Of a DNA stretch of 11,311 bases, positions 4,910-11,311 are shown piece by piece. The notes under the pieces were generated by a model. That model saw only the letters and a list, made by a program, of their open reading frames with translations, was not told where the DNA came from and searched no databases. How positions within the stretch are numbered: position 1 is the stretch's first letter; every line of letters begins with the position of its first letter. The stretch lies in the NCBI GenBank assembly GCA_900549345.1, contig UROC01000060.1, positions 1 to 11,311 of the forward strand, read 5' to 3'. A program made the position numbers and the translations under genes. The stretch comes from an uncultured Collinsella sp. Lineage in GTDB: Bacteria; Actinomycetota; Coriobacteriia; Coriobacteriales; Coriobacteriaceae.

Positions 4910-6667
4910 ATGAACGAGATCAAGTGCCCGCATTGCGGCGAAGTTTTTAAGGTCGATGCGTCCGGTTATGCGGATATCGTCAAGCAGGTGCGCGATGCCG
5001 AGTTCTCGCGCGACCTGGATGAGCGCGTGAAGGCGGTCCAGCGCGAGGGCGAGCAGGCACTGGAGCTTGAGCGCTCGCGCTCGACGGCTGCTTTGCAAAA
5101 GGCAGAGTCTCAGCGCGACGCTCAGCTTGTCGAGCAGAAAAACGCTGCGGCTCAGCAGCTGGCACAAGAGGTTGCCAAGCGCGATGCGGAGCTTGCCGAG
5201 CTGCACGCCAAACTCGAGGGCGCTGCCGCGGAGCGCGAGAGCGCAAGCCAGCGCGCGGCGGTTGAAGCCCGCGCCGACGCTCAGAAGGAGAATGCCGAGC
5301 TCCGGCGCGAAATCGACAACTTGCGCGCGCAGCTTGGACGCAAGGATGACGAAGCCAAGCTCGCCGAATCGGCGGCGCGCAACGCTGCTCAAAATGATTT
5401 AGCTGCACGTGATGCCCAGATTGCCGAGCTGCAGGCCAGGATCGCCGCGGCGGACAAGGCCCAGGAGATGGCGCTTGCCGCTGCCGCGGCAGAGTCGCAG
5501 CGTGAGCTCGATGCCGCTCGCAGCGAGGCCGAGCGCGCGCTTACTGACTATCGCGCGAAGGTGCAAGAGAAGTTTTCCGCCGCAAAGGCTCAGTCCGAGC
5601 AAGAGGCCGAGGGCCTGCGTGCCCAGCTGCGCGAGCAGGAACTGATGGCAAAAATGAACCTGTCAGAGGCGGTCGCCGCGGCGGAGCGAGAGCGCGATGA
5701 GGCACGTGCCAAACTGACGAGCGAGCTGGCGGTGCGCGATTCTCGCGAGGAGCAAGCCAAGGCGGCACACGAGCTCGAGCTTGCGCAGGCCAAGCGCGCG
5801 AGCGATGACCTGATTCGCTACAAGGATGAAGAGATTGAGCGCCTTAAGGACATGAAGGTTCGCCTGTCCACCAAGATGGTGGGCGAGTCGCTCGAGCAGC
5901 ACTGCGAGACTGAGTTCAACCGTCTGCGTATGACGGCGTTTCCCAACGCGTACTTCGAGAAAGATAACGATGCGTCCGAGGGCACCAAGGGCGACTTCAT
6001 CTTCCGCGAGTGCGACGCGAGCGGTAACGAGGTCATTTCGATTATGTTCGAGATGAAAAACGAGAACGACGAGACTGCGACCAAGCATAAAAACGAGGAC
6101 TTCTTTAAGAAACTCGATCACGATCGTCGCCAGAAAGGCTGTGAGTACGCGGTGCTCTGCACGTTGCTCGAGCCCGAGAGCGAGTTCTATAACGCCGGCA
6201 TCGTGGACGTGAGCTATCGCTACGAGAAGATGTACGTGATCCGCCCGCAGTTCTTCATTCCCATGATTACGCTCCTTCGCAACGCCGCTATGGGTTCGCT
6301 TCGCTATAAGCAGGAACTGGCGGAGTACAAACAGCAGAATATCGACGTCACGAACTTCGAGGCCAAGATGGAGAAGTTCAAGAACGATTTCGGCCGCAAC
6401 TACGAGATCGCGAGCCGTAAGTTCCAGACGGCGATCGATGAGATTGACAAGACGATTAGCCATCTGCAAAAAACCAAGGAGGCGTTGCTGTCCTCCGAGA
6501 ACAATCTGCGCCTTGCCAACAAGAAAGCCGACGATCTTACCATTCGCAAGCTCACGTGGGGCAACAAGACCATGAAGGCGGCGTTTGACGAGGCACGCGG
6601 GGCTGCGGCAGAGACAAACGATGAGCCAGCCGAGGCGGATTCGTATGAGGTCGAGGATGCCGAGTAA
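4910..6667 (+). CDS. DUF2130-family coiled-coil protein, possible PD-(D/E)XK nuclease
   Basis: This 585-residue protein has three parts. A short N-terminal zinc-ribbon half has CPHCGEVF (C6, C9). A very long Ala/Glu/Arg-rich coiled coil spans about residues 25-315. The conserved DUF2130 domain runs from GESLEQHCETEFN (325 on) through MYVIRPQFFIPMITLLRN. A final charged tail is rich in E and A. Within the domain, D362 (KGDFIFRE) and E381-x-K383 (IMFEMKNE) are spaced like a PD-(D/E)XK nuclease core, and the coiled-coil-then-domain plan recalls RmuC. No nuclease activity is established to my knowledge, so this is inference. AGGAG 5 bases before the ATG supports the start. It is separated from the gene upstream by a strong terminator, so it must have its own promoter in 4852-4909, where I find no convincing boxes. 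It converges on the helicase gene. Confidence 0.88.
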   Translation: MNEIKCPHCGEVFKVDASGYADIVKQVRDAEFSRDLDERVKAVQREGEQALELERSRSTAALQKAESQRDAQLVEQKNAAAQQLAQEVAKRDAELAELHAKLEGAAAERESASQRAAVEARADAQKENAELRREIDNLRAQLGRKDDEAKLAESAARNAAQNDLAARDAQIAELQARIAAADKAQEMALAAAAAESQRELDAARSEAERALTDYRAKVQEKFSAAKAQSEQEAEGLRAQLREQELMAKMNLSEAVAAAERERDEARAKLTSELAVRDSREEQAKAAHELELAQAKRASDDLIRYKDEEIERLKDMKVRLSTKMVGESLEQHCETEFNRLRMTAFPNAYFEKDNDASEGTKGDFIFRECDASGNEVISIMFEMKNENDETATKHKNEDFFKKLDHDRRQKGCEYAVLCTLLEPESEFYNAGIVDVSYRYEKMYVIRPQFFIPMITLLRNAAMGSLRYKQELAEYKQQNIDVTNFEAKMEKFKNDFGRNYEIASRKFQTAIDEIDKTISHLQKTKEALLSSENNLRLANKKADDLTIRKLTWGNKTMKAAFDEARGAAAETNDEPAEADSYEVEDAE

Positions 6668-6685
6668 GGCATAGCGGATAGTGCA

Positions 6686-6725
6686 AAAACGGGGCCGCTG
6701 GCGATAGTGCCAACGGCCCCGTTTT
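6686..6725. terminator. Bidirectional intrinsic terminator between convergent genes
   Basis: AAAACGGGGCCG (6686-6697) pairs with CGGCCCCGTTTT (6714-6725). One mismatch further in, the stem continues as TGGC/GCCA around GATAGT. The stem ends in T-runs on both strands, serving the DUF2130 gene (stop at 6667) and the helicase gene (stop at 6747). Confidence 0.95.
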
Positions 6726-6746
6726 ATTCCGTTCCAGTATGTTTGG

Positions 6747-9428
6747 CTAGTTCTCGAGCAGGTCCTCGATAAAGCCGACGCGGTAGTTTTTGAAGATGAC
6801 CTCGCCGCCGTCTTGCGTGGCGTCCAGATCGACATCGCCCATGATGCCAAAGTCGTGGTCGCCATCCTCGTCGGCAAAGATCTGGTGCACGTGCCATACG
6901 TGCGCGGTCTTCTCGTCGGACTCATCGATGGAAAACATCGCGGCGCTGCGGGCATCTCCGTCGGTGAGGATTTCCTCGTGCTGCTCATGGTAGGCATCGA
7001 GCGCCTTTTGCCAGCGAATCTCGCTCATGCCCCAGTCGTCGTCGAGTTCGCCCAGGTCGCGCACGTGCTCGCGGGCGGCAAGGGTCACGCGGCGGAAGAG
7101 TGCGTTGCGCACCAGCAGGGTGCAGCCACGGCGGTCTGCCACGACCTCGTCGATGCCCTGCGGCGGTGCGGCGTCGAGTGCTGCCGGGTTGCCGGCGTTC
7201 TCCCACTCGTCCACCAGGCTCGAGTCGACCGAGCGCACCACAAAGCCGAGCCATGAGATAGTGTCGCGCAGGCGCTCGTCGCGCTTTTCGATGGGCACGG
7301 TGCGATCGAGGGAACGGTAGGCCTCGGCTAGGTAGCGCAGCAGAATGCCCTCGGAGCGGGCGATGCCGAGCTTTTGGATATAGCCCTTAAAGTCACTCGC
7401 GCTTTCCAGCATGTCGCGCAGGACACTCTTGGGCGAGAGCTGGTAGTCGTTGGCCCAGGGTACTTCCTGGCAGTACTTGTCAAAGGCGGCGTCGAGCAAA
7501 TCCTCGAGCGGTTTTTCGTACGTGACGTCCTGAATACGCTCCAGACGCTCCTCATACTCGATGCCGTCGGCCTTCATTTCGGCCATAGCGCGATCGCGCG
7601 CGGCGCGCTCCTGTGCGCGCAATACCTGCTTGGGGTCCTCGAGCGTAGCCTCGACCATCGAGATGAGGTCCATGGTATAGGTCTCGCTCTCGGGATCGAG
7701 CAACTCCAGCGCGGCAAGCAAAAACGGCGAGAGCGGCTGGTCGAGCGCAAAGTCCTCGGGCAGGTCGACCGTCAGCGCGTAGTCGATGTCCGGCGCGGCG
7801 TCAGCCGGAGCGTCGGGTGCGGGCGGCACTTCGGTGCGAACGACGACGCCGGAATCGATGAGCGTGGCGAAGATCTCGTCGGCACGAACCTCGAGCTTTG
7901 CCTTTTCCTCAGGGGTCTGCAGACTCGTCTCGATGAGGTCGTGTACGCGGGCTCGGGCATCGCCGCCCTGCTCGACCACGCTAATCACCATGGAGTGCGT
8001 GATGCGCAGGCGCGGCTTGAGTGTCTCGGGCTGCGTCTCGATCAGGCGCTCAAAGGTTTGCTTGTTCCAGGTGACAAAGCCCTCGGGGGCCTTCTTCTTT
8101 TTAATCTTGCGGAGTTTTTTGGGGTCGTCGCCCGCCTTGGCCATGAGCTTGGCGTTCTCGATCTCGTGCTCGGGTGCCTCGGCAATCACCATGCCCTCGG
8201 TATCGAAGCCCGAGCGGCCGGCGCGACCGGCAATCTGATGGAACTCGCGGGCGCGCAGGCGACGCATCTTGTAGCCGTCGAACTTGGTGAGCGCGGTGAG
8301 GACCACGGTGTGGATGGGCACGTTGATGCCGACGCCGAGTGTGTCGGTGCCGCAAATGACGGGCAGTAGGCCCTGCTGCGCCAGGCGCTCGACCAGCAGG
8401 CGATAGCGCGGCAGCATACCGGCGTGGTGCACGCCGACGCCGCAGCCGAGCAAACGCTTGAGGATCTTGCCAAATGCCGTCGAGAAGCTCGTGCCCTTGG
8501 CCGCCTCCTTAATGGCCTCGCGCTGCTCCTTGCTGGCAATGCCAAAGTTGGCGAGGGATTGCGCCGTTGCAAGTGCGGCGTCCTGGCTAAAGTGCACGAT
8601 ATAGAGCGGGGCCTCTCCGCGACGCATCGCGAGCTCGACGGTGCCCTCGAGCGAGGTCGTCACGTAGTCGTAGCTCAGCGGCACAGGGCGTGGGGCATCG
8701 ACGACCAAGTCGCAGGTAGCGCCGGTGTGTTCCTCGAGCGAAGCGGCGATCGCGGTGACATCGCCGAGCGTGGCGCTCATGAGCATGAATTGCGTGTGAG
8801 GCAGGGTGAGCAGCGGCACCTGCCAGGCCCAACCACGATCGGGGTCGGCAAAGTAGTGGAACTCGTCCATGGCGACGCAGCCAACATCGGCATCTTCGCC
8901 CTCGCGCAGTGCGTCGTTGGCAAGGATCTCTGCCGTGCAGCAGATGACGGGCGCCTTGGTGTTGATATGCGTGTCGCCGGTGATCATACCGACGTTATCG
9001 CGGCCGAGCACCTGCACAAGGTCGAAAAACTTCTCGCTGACCAGAGCCTTGATAGGAGCCGTGTAGTAGCAGCGCTTGCCCTGCGCCATGCCCATAAAGA
9101 GCATGCCCAGCGCGACAAGCGACTTGCCCGATCCGGTCGGTGTTCCCAAAATGACATGGTCACCGGCGGCCAGGTCCATGAGGGCCTCTTCCTGGTGGTC
9201 CCACAGTTCAATGCCGCGGTCGCTCGTCCATTCAAAGAAGCGCTCGAAGGCCTGATCGGGCGTGAGCCACGGTTCGGGCTCGCTGCCATCCTCGGGCTCC
9301 CACCAAGTGGGGGAGAGCGCGCCGAGCGAGCCGAATTCGGCTTCGGTTCCCGTGCCGCCCGAGAACGAGCTGGCGGCGCCGACGCCAGAAACGGTGCTGG
9401 CGGAAGTATCTGTCGTGGTCTGTGCCAT
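6747..9428 (-). CDS. Ski2-like superfamily II DEAD/DEAH helicase with DUF3516-type C-terminus
   Basis: This 893-residue ATP-dependent helicase is likely an RNA (or DNA) unwinding enzyme. Motifs in order are DHQEEAL (Q-like), TPTGSGKS (Walker A, about 96-103), MDEFHYF (motif II, a DEFH variant, about 188-191), SAT (218-220), HHAGMLP (334-340), GTDTLGVGINVP (motif V) and QIAGRAGRSG (motif VI, 398-407). HHAGMLP and the GVGINVP form mark the Ski2/Mtr4/HelY branch. The last ~450 residues match the DUF3516 arrangement seen in actinobacterial helicases. The first ~35 residues are low-complexity Ser/Thr/Gly. I placed the start at the ATG at 9426-9428 (MAQTTT); an in-frame ATG 57 codons further out would cross the promoter region. 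The ribosome binding site is weak (GAGAAAG). It is convergent with the DUF2130 gene. Confidence 0.9.
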   Translation of the reverse strand: MAQTTTDTSASTVSGVGAASSFSGGTGTEAEFGSLGALSPTWWEPEDGSEPEPWLTPDQAFERFFEWTSDRGIELWDHQEEALMDLAAGDHVILGTPTGSGKSLVALGMLFMGMAQGKRCYYTAPIKALVSEKFFDLVQVLGRDNVGMITGDTHINTKAPVICCTAEILANDALREGEDADVGCVAMDEFHYFADPDRGWAWQVPLLTLPHTQFMLMSATLGDVTAIAASLEEHTGATCDLVVDAPRPVPLSYDYVTTSLEGTVELAMRRGEAPLYIVHFSQDAALATAQSLANFGIASKEQREAIKEAAKGTSFSTAFGKILKRLLGCGVGVHHAGMLPRYRLLVERLAQQGLLPVICGTDTLGVGINVPIHTVVLTALTKFDGYKMRRLRAREFHQIAGRAGRSGFDTEGMVIAEAPEHEIENAKLMAKAGDDPKKLRKIKKKKAPEGFVTWNKQTFERLIETQPETLKPRLRITHSMVISVVEQGGDARARVHDLIETSLQTPEEKAKLEVRADEIFATLIDSGVVVRTEVPPAPDAPADAAPDIDYALTVDLPEDFALDQPLSPFLLAALELLDPESETYTMDLISMVEATLEDPKQVLRAQERAARDRAMAEMKADGIEYEERLERIQDVTYEKPLEDLLDAAFDKYCQEVPWANDYQLSPKSVLRDMLESASDFKGYIQKLGIARSEGILLRYLAEAYRSLDRTVPIEKRDERLRDTISWLGFVVRSVDSSLVDEWENAGNPAALDAAPPQGIDEVVADRRGCTLLVRNALFRRVTLAAREHVRDLGELDDDWGMSEIRWQKALDAYHEQHEEILTDGDARSAAMFSIDESDEKTAHVWHVHQIFADEDGDHDFGIMGDVDLDATQDGGEVIFKNYRVGFIEDLLEN

Positions 9429-9461
9429 GTGGTTGCTTTCTCTCGCGTTTGTCCGCCAACT

Positions 9462-9467
9462 ATTATG
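9462..9467 (-). promoter_or_regulatory. Likely -10 box of the helicase gene
   Basis: CATAAT on the minus strand is one mismatch from consensus and lies 34 bases before the ATG at 9428. The start would be near 9455. No good -35 hexamer is at the usual distance. Confidence 0.4.
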
Positions 9468-9549
9468 GCGTAGCGGCGGCGCGGGGTGCCAGCGCGCGGG
9501 AAAATGCAGGAAATGGGCGTTCTGCCCAGCCGTTTGGTGCAGTCGCCAG

Positions 9550-9672
9550 CTAAGTGAGTAGACTTTTCGCGATATCGCGAGCACATGGCTTTTGCGCAAG
9601 GGCTCTACCTGCGGTTTTAGTTTTCGCTATGCGGGTTGTGCCTTGCTATTGCCAAAAAGTCTACTCACTTAG
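9550..9672. repeat. 123-bp element with perfect 18-bp terminal inverted repeats
   Basis: CTAAGTGAGTAGACTTTT (9550-9567) is repeated exactly in reverse complement at 9655-9672, with 87 bases between. Directly inside the left arm is a 14-bp perfect palindrome TCGCGATATCGCGA (9567-9580). Further in, GCAAGG (9596-9601) and CCTTGC (9641-9646) are inverted copies. The layout fits a MITE-like non-autonomous element or a structured RNA. No flanking target-site duplication and no coding frame are visible. The repeat itself is certain; its nature is not. Confidence 0.75.
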
Positions 9673-9737
9673 GTTTGAGAATCGTTCGCCAGCGCCTATT
9701 TGCGCTTGGTAGCCGATGCCGCGACTGCCAAAAGCTC

Positions 9738-10577
9738 CTAGGACTCCTGCGGTAAGCGCTTCTTGCCCTTGCGGGCGCGGTTTCTAAAGTTCTCGACGGC
9801 TTCTTCCATGCCCAGAGGCACATAGGTGAGCTCGTCGAGGTTATCGGGCAGGTAGCAGGCAAGACTTTGCTCCTGCATGTGACCCGCCGTGAGCACATCG
9901 TCACTGGGATGTGCGCCGGGTGTGGCGCAAATGCCATAGACGACGGCACCCATCTCGCGCGTGCGGCGCTCGTATTCGGTCTCGGGGTGCTCGGGATGGT
10001 CGCGGCGGACGTCGTCGCTTACCCAAAGCGTGTCGTAGCCGGCCGCAGCAAACTGCCCCAAGGCGTAGTCGCGCAATGGCTTACTGTCGGTTCGCAGTGT
10101 GACGGTGGCACCGGCTGAAAAGAGCGGACGGTACAGCATTAGGTGGTCGACATGGACGAGTCGCTTTTTGGCGTACTTGGCCTTGGGCTGCGGCGTGGGA
10201 AAGTTGATGGTGATGGCATCGAGCTCGCCTGCGGCAAATAGCTGCGGCAGCGATGCGGCACCTCGGGGCAGGACGAGTGCGTTGGACAGCCCCTGCTCGC
10301 AGATTTTCTGTGCGGCATAGGCGATGCAGATGGGCTCCTGGTCCATACCGATAAAGAGCGTGTTTGGCTCGTGGGCCGCGCGCTCTACAAGGTACGTTCC
10401 CTTGCCACAGCCAAGGTCCAGGTGAAGGTGTTCGAAAGGCTTGCTGCCTGCGGGCGCACAGGCCTTGCGCCAATCTCCGGCATAGGCCTCGGGGTTCGTC
10501 TCAATCGCATCGGCATAGCGCTCCAAGCGCTCCTCGAGCACAAAGTTTTTAGGTGTGCGAACGTGGACGGCTCCCAT
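9738..10577 (-). CDS. trmB: TrmB-like tRNA (guanine-N7)-methyltransferase
   Basis: The 279-residue protein is a class I SAM-dependent methyltransferase of the TrmB type. These enzymes place m7G at position 46 of tRNA in the cytoplasm. The SAM loop LDLGCGKG is at 53-60, followed by the acidic strand FIGMDQE (75-81). The family landmark usually written FPDPWPK appears here as FPTPQPK (126-132), with basic residues following (KYAKKRLVH). TEYERRTREMG (200-210) corresponds to the conserved TEFE block. It is longer than typical TrmB (about 210-250) because of a tail of some 50 residues rich in basic residues at its end (RNRARKGKKRL). AAGGAG lies 4 bases before the ATG. The Asp-to-Thr and Trp-to-Gln changes could alter catalysis, so the family is likely but the exact activity is less sure. 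Confidence 0.8.
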   Translation of the reverse strand: MGAVHVRTPKNFVLEERLERYADAIETNPEAYAGDWRKACAPAGSKPFEHLHLDLGCGKGTYLVERAAHEPNTLFIGMDQEPICIAYAAQKICEQGLSNALVLPRGAASLPQLFAAGELDAITINFPTPQPKAKYAKKRLVHVDHLMLYRPLFSAGATVTLRTDSKPLRDYALGQFAAAGYDTLWVSDDVRRDHPEHPETEYERRTREMGAVVYGICATPGAHPSDDVLTAGHMQEQSLACYLPDNLDELTYVPLGMEEAVENFRNRARKGKKRLPQES

Positions 10578-10689
10578 GAGGCTCCTTGGTCATAAGTATG
10601 GAACGCATGGCTGCGCGTTCAGGCGATGGGTTAGAAGGGGGCGATTTGCCCGAACGCTGCGGTGCGGCTCGGCGGCGAGTCGTCGGTGC

Positions 10690-11311
10690 CTACAGACGCT
10701 TGAGAATCACATAGCGGTTGAGCTCGCCGCTGCGACCGTCGGCGTGGAAACGCTCGAGCTCGCGTACGGGAACCTCGCCGCTCTTGTAGAACGTACGAAC
10801 GCCGCGCACCAGGTCGGTAATCTGCTGATCGTCAAAGTGATGGCAATAGCGGTAGGCGTGGCGGTCGTTTTGCCAACCAATGAGGTGGTCGCCGGCTTCG
10901 AACTGCGCGGAATCGTAGCCCTCAAACGGCGGGCTGAGCTCGGCGCGGGCTTCGGCTCGAACGGCCTTGCGCGCCATGCGCTCGTCGTTCATAAACTCCC
11001 AAAAGCTGATGGCGATGATGCCGCCCGGGCGCGTCTGGCGTACCAGGGCGTCGAGCACGCGTACGCGGTACTCGCACGACGGCACGTGGTGCATAAAGCC
11101 AAAGCAGACCGAGATATCGGCGAGCGGGGCATCGAAAAGCACATCGGGCGTCTCGGCGGGGTTGAGCTTCATGAGGGCGTCGAGCGCATCGAGTTCCTGG
11201 AAGTGCAGGTTGGGAATGCGCAGGGCGTGGCCATGTGCATCGATGGCCAGGTCTTGGCACGAGTCGACGCCATAGAACTCAAACGGGCAGCTGGCACCTG
11301 CCGAGGGGTTT
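10690..11311 (-). CDS. Class I SAM-dependent methyltransferase, Trm9-like, N-terminus beyond the window
   Basis: 206 residues of the C-terminal part are visible; the frame stays open to the right edge, so the start and the GxGxG SAM loop lie outside. The visible part begins with the acidic strand FYGVDSCQDLA. It continues with ADISVCFGFMHHVPS (motif IV region) and RPGGIIAISFWEF (motif VI region). It ends with DHLIGWQND..AYRYCHHF, which recalls the W...RYYH.F block of Trm9/AlkBH8-type tRNA wobble-uridine methyltransferases. The gene is 112 bases upstream of the trmB-like gene on the same strand, which fits a tRNA-modification theme, though co-transcription is uncertain. A generic small-molecule methyltransferase is the main alternative. 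Confidence 0.75.
   Translation of the reverse strand, partial: NPSAGASCPFEFYGVDSCQDLAIDAHGHALRIPNLHFQELDALDALMKLNPAETPDVLFDAPLADISVCFGFMHHVPSCEYRVRVLDALVRQTRPGGIIAISFWEFMNDERMARKAVRAEARAELSPPFEGYDSAQFEAGDHLIGWQNDRHAYRYCHHFDDQQITDLVRGVRTFYKSGEVPVRELERFHADGRSGELNRYVILKRL

Larger units (their letters stand above)
9429..9737. other. Gene-free stretch between the helicase and trmB-like genes
   Basis: No credible coding frame is present. Next to the helicase (9429-9549) lie its leader and a probable -10 box. The centre (9550-9672) is an inverted-repeat element listed separately. Next to the methyltransferase (9673-9737) there is only a bulged hairpin, CCAGCGC (9689-9695) / GCGCTTGG (9702-9709), with no U-run, so no clear terminator for the methyltransferase gene is visible. 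Confidence 0.7.

Noticed and set aside
5663..6997. 444-codon minus-strand frame under the DUF2130 gene and the helicase end
   Set aside because: It crosses the bidirectional terminator and overlaps two well-supported genes; it is a codon-bias shadow.
7374..9473. Two long plus-strand frames opposite the helicase
   Set aside because: Antisense shadows; all helicase motifs are present on the minus strand.
9429..9599. 57-codon N-terminal extension of the helicase
   Set aside because: It would run through the probable -10 box and into the inverted-repeat element, its composition is unlike the protein, and the ATG at 9428 gives a normal start.
10601..10620. GAACGC/GCGTTC inverted repeat upstream of the trmB-like gene as a LexA box or terminator
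   Set aside because: The half-sites do not fit CGAAC-N4-GTTC, and there is no U-run after the 6-bp stem.

Overview
The window (about 58-60% GC by eye) reads as chromosomal DNA of an anaerobic, high-GC Gram-positive gut bacterium. My best guess is a Coriobacteriia member such as Collinsella. This rests on the reverse-type rubrerythrin, the iron-dependent alcohol dehydrogenase with its class 3 aldehyde dehydrogenase, the Ski2-like helicase with a DUF3516-type C-terminus, and the codon choice. It is inference, not a database match.

Left block (1-3197): a reverse rubrerythrin (oxidative-stress defence, partial, minus strand) diverges from an alcohol dehydrogenase/aldehyde dehydrogenase operon. 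The AT-rich gap between them holds a good minus-strand promoter and two TGTTGA-centred operator-like sites 64 bp apart.

Middle block (3198-4150): this is the most interesting part. A sequence matching the Gram-positive LexA (SOS) box consensus lies inside a 30-bp palindrome. It is followed by a very small gene for a 27-residue hydrophobic peptide whose Shine-Dalgarno sequence is locked in a hairpin. A plausible antisense RNA comes from the opposite strand across its 3' end. Together these look like an SOS-controlled type I toxin-antitoxin or membrane-peptide locus. A free-standing HIRAN-domain gene and a 59-residue charge-segregated protein follow as a small operon.

Right-centre block (4150-9428): a calcineurin-like phosphoesterase, a DUF2130 coiled-coil protein with a possible PD-(D/E)XK nuclease core, and, convergent with it, a large Ski2-like helicase. 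Strong intrinsic terminators sit at 4817-4851 and 6686-6725.

Right block (9429-11311): a gene-free stretch of 309 bases holds a 123-bp element bounded by perfect 18-bp inverted repeats, with a 14-bp perfect palindrome inside. Beyond it are two minus-strand methyltransferases: a TrmB-like tRNA m7G methyltransferase with an altered signature, and a partial Trm9-like class I methyltransferase. I saw no tRNA, rRNA, CRISPR array or transposase gene.
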